The translations under genes were made by a program, and so were the position numbers. Below the pieces are notes generated by a model, which worked only from the letters and a program-made list of their open reading frames with translations, was not told the DNA's origin and made no database searches. This document shows, piece after piece, positions 1 to 6,909 of a stretch of 10,547 bases of DNA; position 1 is the stretch's first letter, and each line of letters starts with the position of its first letter. The stretch comes from Pseudomonadota bacterium (GTDB lineage Bacteria; Pseudomonadota; Gammaproteobacteria; Steroidobacterales; Steroidobacteraceae): positions 1 through 10,547 of the forward strand of contig JAKADE010000066.1 of the NCBI GenBank assembly GCA_021820785.1, written 5' to 3'.

Positions 1-265
1 CGGCATGGTCATCGTCGGGCTGCCGTACGCATTTGCGGGGCTGACCCGCATGGACGAGATCACCGGCGGCAGCCCGTACGGTGCCTCGACGCTCGCCGGC
101 GGTGACGGATCGCGCCAGCCGAGCGAGAACGAGCTTGCCGGCGCGCACTTCCAGGGACGTCACGTCGCCGAGATTGCCGCACGACTTGCGCGCGGCGCCG
201 GAGAACGGGGACCTGCACCGGCGGACATGCAGAACGCGACCGAGACGACCGGCCCGCGCGGCTGA
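1..265 (+). CDS. wrbA: WrbA-type NAD(P)H:quinone oxidoreductase, C-terminal part (5' end outside window)
   Basis: This is the C-terminal end of a flavodoxin-fold, FMN-dependent NAD(P)H:quinone oxidoreductase (type IV, WrbA family). Such cytoplasmic enzymes reduce quinones by two electrons and so avoid semiquinone radicals. The open frame runs in from the left edge (first whole codon at base 2) and stops with TGA at 263-265. The stretch GLPY, then [13 protein letters not shown], then [14 protein letters not shown], then [13 protein letters not shown] is the typical end of WrbA, including the conserved TGGxPYGA segment near the FMN/quinone site. After the usual family end (ARLARG) there are about 20 extra Gly/Pro/Thr-rich residues with no recognisable fold, a modest tail. 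The ATG at 5-7 is internal to the protein and is not its start. The gene converges on the M50 protease gene and is not linked functionally to the paa operon. Family assignment is secure; the exact substrate is not visible. Confidence 0.88.
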   Translation, partial: GMVIVGLPYAFAGLTRMDEITGGSPYGASTLAGGDGSRQPSENELAGAHFQGRHVAEIAARLARGAGERGPAPADMQNATETTGPRG

Positions 266-274
266 TCGGCATGC

Positions 275-308
275 GGCTCGAGCCGGCCGCGTGCGGCCGG
301 CTCGGGCT
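275..308 (+). terminator. GC-rich hairpin just after wrbA
   Basis: A perfect 11-bp inverted repeat (GAGCCGGCCGC at 280-290, GCGGCCGGCTC at 293-303) extends to a stem of up to 16 bp (275-290 with 293-308) if two G-T wobbles are allowed. The innermost pairs must open to make a real loop. It starts 10 nt after the wrbA stop codon, where an intrinsic terminator is expected. No T-run follows, so it is not a classic rho-independent terminator; it may instead protect the transcript end or act with Rho. Confidence 0.5.
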
Positions 309-339
309 TCGCTCCCCCGCAAGCGCAGGCCGCCGATAC

Positions 340-355
340 CCCACCCTTCGGTGGG
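340..355 (-). terminator. Short hairpin downstream of the M50 protease gene
   Basis: CCCACC (340-345) and GGTGGG (350-355) form a perfect 6-bp stem with a CTTC loop. It lies about 50 nt beyond the stop codon of the minus-strand M50 gene, in the convergent gap with wrbA, so it may serve as that gene's transcript end. There is no clear T-tract on either strand. Similar CCCACC/GGTGGG hairpins occur as dispersed repeats in some proteobacterial genomes, so a repeat element is an alternative reading. Confidence 0.35.
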
Positions 356-406
356 CCGAGCGTACGCTGACCGATTCGCAAAGAGACGCGCCGCGCGCTC
401 TACGCC

Positions 407-1114
407 TCAGCGCACCCCGGTGAGGAACAGGATGGCGCGGATCACGGCCTGCGTCGGGCGACCGACGAGTTCGCCGAACAGGTCGACGTGCAGACCCAGA
501 CGCTCGGTCACGACCGGCAGCACGAGCAGCATCCCGATCACGATGAGCATACCGTAGCGCTCGAGCCGGGCCAGCGGCACGGCCAGCGCGTCCGGCAGCA
601 GGCCGACGGCGACCCGCCCGCCATCGAGCGGCGGCAGTGGAATCAGGTTGAACACGGCGAGTATCACGTTGAGCTCGATCGCATGGATGAGATTCTCGAG
701 CAGCCACCGGCCCGCAACCGGCGGCAGCCATCCCACGGTGTGCAAAAGCAACGCGGCGATCGTGGCCATGAGCAGGTTCATGCCCGGTCCCGCGGCGGCG
801 ACCCACACCATGTCACGGCGCGGATTGCGCAGGCGCCCGAACTGGACGGGAACCGGCTTGGCATAGCCGAACAGGAACGGCGCGTGCGCGAGCAGCAGCA
901 GGCCCGGAAGGATGATCGTGCCGAAGGGATCGATGTGCTTGAGCGGGTTGAAGGTTACCCGCCCCAGCGTCCACGCGGTGTCGTCCCCGAAGCGCTTCGC
1001 GACGTAACCATGAGCGGCTTCGTGCAGCGTAATGGCGAGCACCGCCGGAATGATCCAGGTTGACGCCAGATACCCGATCGTATTGATGAGCGGCCCCTCC
1101 CGTGCGTGGATCAT
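407..1114 (-). CDS. Site-2 protease family (M50) membrane zinc metalloprotease
   Basis: This is a 235-residue integral membrane protein of peptidase family M50, the site-2 proteases that cut substrates within the membrane. The zinc-binding HExxH motif is visible as HEAAH at residues 31-35, inside the first hydrophobic segment. The second family motif, N-x2-P-x-PPLDGG, is at 156-166 and supplies the third zinc ligand, Asp164. Long hydrophobic stretches around 12-33, 66-80, 103-125, 144-170 and 187-202 suggest four to six membrane segments. It has no PDZ or CBS domain, so it belongs to the short group of uncharacterised proteobacterial S2P homologues and is not RseP. Its ATG at 1114 follows a weak GGGAG placed rather far upstream. 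It reads in the same direction as paaZ, 241 nt downstream of it, so it is probably a separate unit. Substrate unknown; no link to phenylacetate metabolism is evident. Confidence 0.9.
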   Translation of the reverse strand: MIHAREGPLINTIGYLASTWIIPAVLAITLHEAAHGYVAKRFGDDTAWTLGRVTFNPLKHIDPFGTIILPGLLLLAHAPFLFGYAKPVPVQFGRLRNPRRDMVWVAAAGPGMNLLMATIAALLLHTVGWLPPVAGRWLLENLIHAIELNVILAVFNLIPLPPLDGGRVAVGLLPDALAVPLARLERYGMLIVIGMLLVLPVVTERLGLHVDLFGELVGRPTQAVIRAILFLTGVR

Positions 1115-1355
1115 TCCGGTTCATCCGCTCCCGTCCGTGCTCAGGGATACGATACGCTCGAGCGCGGCGCCGGCGAACGGTGCGTGTGAACCGTCTACGC
1201 CGTCAAGTTAGCAGAGTCGGACTCGACCGACCACTCGCGTACCGCATGAGCCTCGGGTCGGCGATCGCCGCGCACCCGCCTCAGGGGTCCGTGCCTGCAA
1301 CGGCAGCGTCCCGGCCAGCCGGCCCGTCCGTCCGGCTGCGCCGCTTGTGCGCTGC
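1115..1355. other. Gap between paaZ and the M50 gene, no gene seen
   Basis: This stretch lies downstream of paaZ and upstream of the M50 gene, both on the minus strand. I see no convincing coding frame and no strong terminator after paaZ; the only inverted repeat is a 5-bp one (CCGGC/GCCGG, 1311-1322). On the minus strand a TTGACG hexamer (1201-1206) resembles a -35 box, but no good -10 follows at the right spacing. A separate TATCGT (minus strand, 1149-1154) sits about 35 nt before the M50 start codon and could be a weak -10. Confidence 0.4.
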
Positions 1356-3404
1356 TCAGCTCGCCGGGCTGTCCGGCAGCTCGTGCTCACTCACCATGGT
1401 GAGCACGTCGTACTGGGCAACGGTGTCCCCGTTCTGGTTGGTGATCTGCGTATCCCAGCGCACTTCGCCGTACCCCTGACCGATGCGCAACGATTTCTCC
1501 TTGCAGGTGAGGCGGACGCGGATGCGGTCGCCCGGCTTGACCGGCTGGGTGAAACGCAGGCCGTCGATGCCGTAGTTGGCGAGCACCGGACCGAGCGGCG
1601 GATCGACGAACAAACCGGCCGCCGCCGAAATCAGGAAATACCCGTGTGCGACGCGCCCGCCGAAGATCGGGTTGCGCCGTGCGGCTGCTTCGTCCATGTG
1701 CGCATAGAAATAATCCCCTGAGAGTGCCGCGAACCGCTCGATGTCCTCGAGCGTCACTTCGCGCTCCCCGGAGCGGAACGTATCGCCGATGCGCAGCGCA
1801 CCGAACGGCTTACGGAACGGATGCGTACCGGGATCGAGCTCCTGCGAGCCCTTCACCCACCGGCCGGTGACCGCCGTCAGCACATCGGGCGTCCCCTGCA
1901 CCGCAGTGCGCTGCATGTAGTGCAGCACGCCGCGGATGCCGCCCATCTCCTCACCACCGCCGGCACGACCTGGACCGCCGTGCACCAGGTGAGGCAGCGG
2001 GGAGCCATGTCCCGTCGACTCCTTCGCACAGTGACGATTGACGACGAGAATGCGGCCGTGGAATGGCGCGAGCCCCAACACCAGTTGCGCGGCGATCGAG
2101 TCATCGGCGCTGAACACCGAACCGACGAGACTGCCTGCGCCGCGACGCGCCAGGGCAATGGCCTGATCGATGCCTTCGTACGGGACCACCGTGCTCACCG
2201 GACCGAACGCCTCGACTTCGTGCACCGCGCGGGCGCTGGCGATGTCCCGGCAGTGCAGCAGCGTCGGGGTGAGGAATGCGCCCCGCTCGGCATCCGCGCC
2301 CGCCGGCGCGAGCTTCTCGCCCCCGAAGACGACATCCGCTTCACGCTCGAGGCGCGCGAGCTGCTCGAGCACCTCGCGACGCTGCGCCAGGGAGGCCACC
2401 GGCCCCATGCGCACCGATTCCTCGCGCGGATTACCGATCACGACCTTCGCGAGTGCTGCGCGCAGTGCGTCCAGCACTGCCGCGGTCTGACTCGCCGGCA
2501 CGATGGCTTTGCGGATGGCGGTGCACTTCTGGCCGGCTTTGACGGTCATCTCGCGAACCACTTCGCGCACGAACAGATCGAATTCCGCGGTCCCGGCCAC
2601 CGCATCCGGCGCCAGAATGCAGGAGTTGAGCGAATCGGTCTCGGCCGTGAAGCGCACCGCCTGGTCCACGACGCGCGGATGCATGCGCAGTTTGCGGGCG
2701 GTGGAGGCTGATCCGGTGAACGCGATCACGTCCTGGCAGGTCAGGTGTTCGAACAGGTCGCCGACGCCGCCGCAGATCAGCTGCACGGCCCCCTCGGGCA
2801 GCAGGCCCGAATCGATGATCTGCCGGAACGCGAGTTCAGTGAGGTAGGCCGTCGCAGTCGCCGGCTTGACGATCGCCGGTACGCCGGCGAGAAACGCCGG
2901 GGCGAGCTTCTCGAGCATGCCCCAGACCGGGAAATTGAACGCATTGATGTGGATCGCCGCGCCCTCGAGGGACACGTAGATGTGCTGCCCGAGGAAACCG
3001 CCGCTCTTGGCGAGCGGCTCGACCGGTCCGTCGACGTACACGCGGCTGTCCGGCAGTTCCTTCATGCCCTTGCTGGCGTACACGAACAGCGTCCCGATGC
3101 CCCCGTCGATGTCGATCCACGAGTCCGACTTGGTCGCCCCTGTGGCGTAGGAGAGCCGGTACAGCTCATCCTTCTTCTCATTCAGATGCTTCGCGAGCGC
3201 CTTCAGAATGGCCGCGCGCTCATGGAACGTCAGACGGCGCAGGTTCGTACCTCCGACGGAACGCGCATGCTCGAGCATCGCGGCGAAGTCCAGCCCCTCG
3301 CTCGTGGCAGTCGCAATCACTTCTCCGGTGCTCGCATCGCGCAGCAGGGTGGCCTGACCTGAGCCGCTCACCCAGCGGCCCGCACTGTAGCTTTGAAGTT
3401 GCAT
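1356..3404 (-). CDS. paaZ: PaaZ, bifunctional oxepin-CoA hydrolase / 3-oxo-5,6-dehydrosuberyl-CoA semialdehyde dehydrogenase
   Basis: PaaZ opens the seven-membered ring of oxepin-CoA by hydrolysis and oxidises the reactive semialdehyde product with NADP+ to 3-oxo-5,6-dehydrosuberyl-CoA. The 682 residues match the roughly 680 of E. coli PaaZ. Residues 1 to about 515 are an aldehyde dehydrogenase domain, with the catalytic base Glu255 (in TAETDSLN) and nucleophile Cys294 (in GQKC). Residues from about 530 to the end are an R-hydratase (MaoC-like) domain with the Asp-x4-His pair Asp564 and His569 (GDYFYAH). Both active sites therefore look intact. I chose the ATG at 3404 over a GTG at 3416 because it gives the family-typical N-terminus (MQLQSYSAGRW) and has a GGGTGA Shine-Dalgarno 8 nt upstream, which itself overlaps the GTG. 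It lies 21 nt after paaG and is the last gene of the paa operon here. The two domains are fused, as in enterobacteria and pseudomonads, so no separate hydratase gene is needed. Confidence 0.96.
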   Translation of the reverse strand: MQLQSYSAGRWVSGSGQATLLRDASTGEVIATATSEGLDFAAMLEHARSVGGTNLRRLTFHERAAILKALAKHLNEKKDELYRLSYATGATKSDSWIDIDGGIGTLFVYASKGMKELPDSRVYVDGPVEPLAKSGGFLGQHIYVSLEGAAIHINAFNFPVWGMLEKLAPAFLAGVPAIVKPATATAYLTELAFRQIIDSGLLPEGAVQLICGGVGDLFEHLTCQDVIAFTGSASTARKLRMHPRVVDQAVRFTAETDSLNSCILAPDAVAGTAEFDLFVREVVREMTVKAGQKCTAIRKAIVPASQTAAVLDALRAALAKVVIGNPREESVRMGPVASLAQRREVLEQLARLEREADVVFGGEKLAPAGADAERGAFLTPTLLHCRDIASARAVHEVEAFGPVSTVVPYEGIDQAIALARRGAGSLVGSVFSADDSIAAQLVLGLAPFHGRILVVNRHCAKESTGHGSPLPHLVHGGPGRAGGGEEMGGIRGVLHYMQRTAVQGTPDVLTAVTGRWVKGSQELDPGTHPFRKPFGALRIGDTFRSGEREVTLEDIERFAALSGDYFYAHMDEAAARRNPIFGGRVAHGYFLISAAAGLFVDPPLGPVLANYGIDGLRFTQPVKPGDRIRVRLTCKEKSLRIGQGYGEVRWDTQITNQNGDTVAQYDVLTMVSEHELPDSPAS

Positions 3405-3412
3405 CTGAACTC

Positions 3413-3418
3413 TCACCC
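3413..3418 (-). promoter_or_regulatory. Shine-Dalgarno that sets the paaZ start
   Basis: GGGTGA on the minus strand lies 8 nt before the ATG at 3404. A possible GTG start at 3416 falls inside this element and so has no binding site of its own at a workable distance. Confidence 0.6.
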
Positions 3419-3425
3419 GTCAGCG

Positions 3426-4217
3426 TTATCGACCCGTGAAGCGCGGTTCGCGCTTGGCCATGAATGCCGCGACGCCCTCGGCGTAATCGGCGCTGTATCC
3501 GAGCTCGCGCTGCGCATCGCGCTCCAGGTCGAGCTGCTGTTCGAGGGTGTTGTGCCAGGCGGCATGGACGGCCTGCTTGATGCGCCGCAGGGCCAGCGTC
3601 GGCGCTGCGGCGAGTGCCGCCGCCAGCGAGTCGATCTCGGCGGCGAAATCCTCGTCATCGACACAGCGCCAGATCAGTCCCCACTCGGCCGCCTGGTTCG
3701 CCGGCAACTTCTCCCCGAGCAGCGCCAGTCCGAGCGCGCGCGCCGGACCCACCAGGCGCGGCAGGAACCAGGTGCCGCCGGAGTCCGGCAGCAGTCCGAT
3801 GCGCGCAAAGGCCTGCACGAAACTCGCCGAGCGCGTCGCGACCACCAGGTCGCAGGCGAGCGCGATGTTGGCACCGGCGCCGGCGGCGACTCCGTTCACC
3901 GCCGCGAGTACCGGAATCGCCAGGCTGCGCAGCGCGAGGATCAGGGGTTTGTAATGGCGCTCGATCGACGCGCCGAGATCCGCCCGCTCCGTCCCCGGCG
4001 CGACGGTGCGATCGGACAGATCCTGCCCGGCACAAAACCCGCGTCCCGCACCGGTGAGCACCAGCACGCGCGCCGTGTCGTCGGACTCGAGCGCCGCGAG
4101 CGCATGGCGAACTTCCTCGTGCATCTGCGCGTTGAAACTGTTCAGTCGCTCCGGACGGTTCAGCGTCAAGCGCGCCACGCCGTCGGTTACGTTGTAGGCA
4201 ATGGTCTGGTAGTTCAT
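3426..4217 (-). CDS. paaG: PaaG, 1,2-epoxyphenylacetyl-CoA isomerase (crotonase fold)
   Basis: PaaG converts ring-1,2-epoxyphenylacetyl-CoA to oxepin-CoA and, in characterised homologues, also shifts double bonds in later intermediates. The 263 residues fit the family (E. coli PaaG 262). Crotonase features are clear: LTLNRPERLNSFN at 17-29, CAGQDL at 62-67 and GVAAGAGA at 109-116 (oxyanion-hole segment). LLPDSGGTW at 142-150 places the catalytic Asp145 where PaaG-type isomerases have it. The C-terminus (SADYAEGVAAFMAKREPRFTGR at about 242-263, quoted in two overlapping parts: SADYAEGVAAF and AKREPRFTGR) is the usual PaaG ending. This favours PaaG over PaaF, the hydratase paralogue. A GAGGA just before the ATG serves as ribosome-binding site. 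It sits 30 nt after paaE and 21 nt before paaZ. In E. coli paaF lies between paaE and paaG; here it is missing. Confidence 0.94.
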   Translation of the reverse strand: MNYQTIAYNVTDGVARLTLNRPERLNSFNAQMHEEVRHALAALESDDTARVLVLTGAGRGFCAGQDLSDRTVAPGTERADLGASIERHYKPLILALRSLAIPVLAAVNGVAAGAGANIALACDLVVATRSASFVQAFARIGLLPDSGGTWFLPRLVGPARALGLALLGEKLPANQAAEWGLIWRCVDDEDFAAEIDSLAAALAAAPTLALRRIKQAVHAAWHNTLEQQLDLERDAQRELGYSADYAEGVAAFMAKREPRFTGR

Positions 4218-4247
4218 GACATCCTCACCGGTGGCGACCCGCCCGGC

Positions 4248-5345
4248 TCATTTCTCGTCGTAATCGAGTTCCAGCTCGCTTGTGAGGCACTTCGACTGGC
4301 AGGCGAGCACGTAGCCCTGCTCGAGCTCCCAGTCCTCCAGCGCATAGTTCTCCGCCATGCGCACCTTGCCGCGCACGACTTTGGTCCGACACGTCGAGCA
4401 CACGCCGGAGCGGCAGGAGAATGGCAGATCGAGACCGGCGCGCTCCGCGGCGTCGAGTACCGACTCTCCGTCGATCGCCATGCGGAACATGCGCCGCCGC
4501 CCGTCGATGAGCACCGTGACGTCGGCCATTCCCTCGCCCGCCCCTGCGCTCTGCGCCGCTGGCGGCGGAGGCTCCGCGGCAACGGCGAGCGCCGCGGCGC
4601 CGGTACCATCGTTGGCGGGGGTGAAGTGCTCGACACGAATCCGCTCACGCGCGACGCCGAGTTGTACCAGCGCCCCGCACACCTCGTCGTCCATGTCGCC
4701 GGGCCCGCACACGAAGTACTCCGTGACCGCGGGAGGATCGAAGAACGCACCGGCGAGATCGCGCACCTTCGCGCCATCCAGCCGCCCGTTGTAGAGCGCC
4801 ACCTCCTGCGGCTCGCGACTCATGATGAAGTGCAGCGCGAGCCGCTCGGGGTACTGGTCCTTCAGCGCCTGCAGCGCCTCGAGCCCCATCGTGCGGGCGG
4901 CACTGCGGTTGCCGTAGAACACCATCATGGCCCCGCCGGCAGCCAGCACTGCGCGGGTCACCGAAAGCACCGGCGTGATGCCACTGCCAGCGGCGAACGC
5001 CACCCGCAGGCCCGCACCGATCGCGGCCGCATGCGGGGTGAAGCTGCCATTCGGCGGCAGCACCTCGATCTGCGCACCGGACTGAAGCCGCCCGAGCAGC
5101 GCGGAGACGCGCCCCTGCGGTTGCAGACGCACCATCAGGCGCAGGTACCGCTCTCCGGGCGCATTGGTGAACGAGTAGGTCCGGCGCAGCTCTTCGCCAT
5201 CGGCCTCGAGACGCAGCACGAGGTGCTGCCCGGCGCTGCCGCGATACTCGGCGGCGAGTTCCGCCGGAACCTCGAGCGTCAGGGCGATGGCCTCCTCGGC
5301 CTCGGGCCGCACCTCGGCGACGCGCAGCGAATGAAATTTCAACAT
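4248..5345 (-). CDS. paaE: PaaE, phenylacetyl-CoA epoxidase reductase (FAD / 2Fe-2S)
   Basis: PaaE passes electrons from NADPH through FAD and a plant-type [2Fe-2S] cluster to the di-iron epoxidase PaaABC. The 365-residue protein has an FAD-binding barrel (about 1-105, with RTYS at 55-58). A nucleotide-binding domain follows (about 110-240, with GSGITP at 120-125 and CGPGDM at 213-218). Last is a ferredoxin domain (about 274-365) with the cluster ligands Cys311, Cys316, Cys319 and Cys349, spaced C-x4-C-x2-C-x29-C. An Ala/Pro/Gly-rich linker at about 246-272 joins the reductase and ferredoxin halves. The frame stays open to 5537, but that extension overlaps paaD and is low-complexity Arg/Ser/Pro. 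The ATG at 5345 gives the family-typical MLKFHSLRV. Only 1 nt separates it from the paaD stop (TGATATG) and no Shine-Dalgarno is visible, which suggests translation coupled to paaD. Confidence 0.95.
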   Translation of the reverse strand: MLKFHSLRVAEVRPEAEEAIALTLEVPAELAAEYRGSAGQHLVLRLEADGEELRRTYSFTNAPGERYLRLMVRLQPQGRVSALLGRLQSGAQIEVLPPNGSFTPHAAAIGAGLRVAFAAGSGITPVLSVTRAVLAAGGAMMVFYGNRSAARTMGLEALQALKDQYPERLALHFIMSREPQEVALYNGRLDGAKVRDLAGAFFDPPAVTEYFVCGPGDMDDEVCGALVQLGVARERIRVEHFTPANDGTGAAALAVAAEPPPPAAQSAGAGEGMADVTVLIDGRRRMFRMAIDGESVLDAAERAGLDLPFSCRSGVCSTCRTKVVRGKVRMAENYALEDWELEQGYVLACQSKCLTSELELDYDEK

Positions 5346-5346
5346 A

Positions 5347-5835
5347 TCAGAGACACTTGAAGGTATCGAACGGTTCGAGGCAATCGCGACAGCGGTAATG
5401 GGCCTTGCAGGGCGTGGAGCCGAATTCGCTGATGCGCTCGACCTGATGACTGGCGCAGCGCGGACAGGCCACCTGCACCGGTGCGGCGCGCTCGACGGCA
5501 ATGCCGAACGCCTCGAGCTTGCGCCGCCCCGACTCACTCAGCCACTCGCTCGACCACGGCGGCCAGAGCACCGTCTCGAGCATGACGTCCGCAAAGCCGT
5601 TCTGATCGAGCGCGTCGCGGATCGAGCGGGTAATGACTTCCGTAGCCGGACATCCCGAGTAGGTCGGCGTGATCCCGACGCGAAGCCGCCCGTCCGTCCC
5701 GGTACTCACCCGGCGCACGATGCCGAGCTCGACGATGTTCACCACCGGGATCTCCGGATCGGCCACCGCCTCGAGCGCGCGCCAGATGCGCCGCTCACGC
5801 CCGTCGACGCCCTCGGGACGTGCGCTCGCTACCAT
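5347..5835 (-). CDS. paaD: PaaD, phenylacetyl-CoA epoxidase assembly/maturation protein (MIP18/DUF59 family)
   Basis: PaaD is needed for phenylacetyl-CoA epoxidation in vivo but is not part of the purified catalytic complex; it is thought to help metal-centre maturation, probably of the Fe-S cluster. This 162-residue protein has an N-terminal MIP18/DUF59 domain (about 12-100) with ADPEIPVVNIVELG at 25-38 and YSGCPATEVI at 59-68, including the conserved Cys62. The C-terminal part looks like a zinc ribbon, with Cys124 and Cys127 (CPRC), then Cys143, Cys149 and Cys152, and a last Cys161. I chose the ATG at 5835 over the open extension to 6033, which would run deep into paaC. The ATG overlaps the paaC stop by 7 nt (ATGGTAG), and no good ribosome-binding site is seen, so it is probably coupled to paaC translation. 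Length fits the family (E. coli about 165). Confidence 0.93.
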   Translation of the reverse strand: MVASARPEGVDGRERRIWRALEAVADPEIPVVNIVELGIVRRVSTGTDGRLRVGITPTYSGCPATEVITRSIRDALDQNGFADVMLETVLWPPWSSEWLSESGRRKLEAFGIAVERAAPVQVACPRCASHQVERISEFGSTPCKAHYRCRDCLEPFDTFKCL

Positions 5836-6617
5836 GTCGCACCAGGATAGGCGCGCGGCACGAACTGCATTTCCGTGAGCAGGTGACCGAGGTGCTCGGA
5901 GTGCACGCCACGCTTGCCGTGCCAGGGATAGTGCTGATGCGGCGGCTTGTGCAGCTTCGCCTCGGCGAGCGCTGCACTGATCCTCGTCTCCCAGCGCTCG
6001 CGGATCAGGCCGGGCGCCGGTCCGATCCCGCACACTGCCATGCGCGCATCGAGCGCATCGGGTGTCAGCAACTCATCGGTGAACCGCCACAGCGCCCCGA
6101 GTGCCGCTTCGACGCGGGCATGGCTCTCATCGGTGCCGTCACCGAGCCGCACGAGCCAGCCGGCGCTGAAGCGCCAGTGATAGCGGCACTCCTTGACGGC
6201 CTTGTGCGCGATGTCGGCGAGTGCTTCCTCCCGTGAGCCGGTGAGACTCTCGTACGTCTCGAGCTGCCAGGCATCGAGCAGACACTGGCGCACGATGGTC
6301 GTGGCAAAATCCCCGTTCGGCTGCTCGGCGAGGGTCATGTTGCGAAACTGCGGCGCGTCGCGCAGAAACGCGAGCGCGTCCTCGTCGCGGCCGTTGCCCT
6401 CGATGCGCCCGGCGAGCGACAGCAGCAGCCGCGCCTGCCCGATCAGATCGAGCGAGATGTTGCCGAGCGCCAGATCCTCCTCCAGGGCCGGACCGTGGCC
6501 GAGCAGCTCCCCCAGGCGCTGCCCGGCGATCAGGCTGGTGTCGGCGAGGCGCAGCAGGTACTCCACGCGCTCGGCGGTGCTCGCCTGCGCGACGCCCGCC
6601 TCGGCTGGCGCGCTCAT
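5829..6617 (-). CDS. paaC: PaaC, structural subunit of the phenylacetyl-CoA 1,2-epoxidase
   Basis: PaaC is the ferritin-like partner of the catalytic subunit PaaA in the PaaABCE oxygenase; it has a helical fold but a degenerate metal site, so its role is structural. The 262 residues are slightly longer than E. coli PaaC (about 248), mainly from an Ala/Ser-rich start. Family segments are LLRLADTSLIAGQRL at 21-35, EEDLALGNISLDLIGQARLL at 46-65, KECRYHWRFSAGWLVRLGDG at 142-161 and the ending RAYPGATW at 255-262. The ATG at 6617 shares ATGA with the paaB stop (4-nt overlap) and has a GAGGTG about 8 nt upstream inside paaB. It overlaps paaD by 7 nt at the other end. Confidence 0.95.
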   Translation of the reverse strand: MSAPAEAGVAQASTAERVEYLLRLADTSLIAGQRLGELLGHGPALEEDLALGNISLDLIGQARLLLSLAGRIEGNGRDEDALAFLRDAPQFRNMTLAEQPNGDFATTIVRQCLLDAWQLETYESLTGSREEALADIAHKAVKECRYHWRFSAGWLVRLGDGTDESHARVEAALGALWRFTDELLTPDALDARMAVCGIGPAPGLIRERWETRISAALAEAKLHKPPHQHYPWHGKRGVHSEHLGHLLTEMQFVPRAYPGATW

Positions 6618-6898
6618 ATGTTCTTCACCTCATCGGGAATGGCATAGAAGGTCGGATGGCGGTACACCTTGTCGCGCGCCGGCTCGAACAGTGCGTCGGC
6701 TTCGCCCGGGTCGGAGGCGACGATTTCGCTCGAGGGCACGACCCAGATGCTCACGCCCTCCTGGCGGCGCGTATAGGCGTCCCGCGCATGTTCGATCGCC
6801 ATGCGCGCATCGGCGGCGTGCAGGCTCCCGACGTGCTTGTGCTCGAGCCCCGAGCGCGAGCGGATGAACACCTCGTACAGCATCCAGTCTTCGTTCAT
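6614..6898 (-). CDS. paaB: PaaB, small subunit of the phenylacetyl-CoA 1,2-epoxidase
   Basis: PaaB is the small protein that bridges PaaAC dimers in the multicomponent epoxidase. The 94 residues match the family length (E. coli 95). Conserved segments are WMLYEVFIRSRSGLEHKHVG at 5-24, SLHAAD at 25-30, ARDAYTRRQEGVSIWVVPS at 38-56 and DKVYRHPTFYAIPDEVKNI at 76-94. The frame is open upstream to 7033, but that extension lies within paaA and looks like Arg/Gly-rich noise. The ATG at 6898 has a GAGGA about 8 nt upstream and lies 11 nt after the paaA stop, as expected in a tight operon. The stop overlaps the start of paaC. Confidence 0.95.
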   Translation of the reverse strand: MNEDWMLYEVFIRSRSGLEHKHVGSLHAADARMAIEHARDAYTRRQEGVSIWVVPSSEIVASDPGEADALFEPARDKVYRHPTFYAIPDEVKNI

Positions 6899-6909
6899 GG
6901 CAGCGTTCC

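Noticed and set aside
1390..1403. 14-bp perfect palindrome CTCACCATGGTGAG near the end of paaZ
   Set aside because: It lies inside codons for conserved C-terminal residues (LTMVS) well before the stop. Most likely chance in coding sequence; it is not placed like a terminator.
1821..2711. A 296-codon open frame on the + strand opposite paaZ
   Set aside because: It is a low-complexity Arg/His-rich shadow of the aldehyde dehydrogenase domain, whose catalytic Glu and Cys are intact on the minus strand.
3393..5360. A 655-codon open frame on the + strand opposite paaG and paaE
   Set aside because: It is antisense to two intact, well-recognised genes. Its translation is Arg/His/Ala-rich with no known domain. 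Such frames are expected opposite high-GC genes with strong third-position bias.
5346..5537. N-terminal extension of PaaE by 64 codons
   Set aside because: It would overlap most of the paaD zinc-ribbon region and has no similarity to PaaE; the ATG at 5345 gives the standard start.
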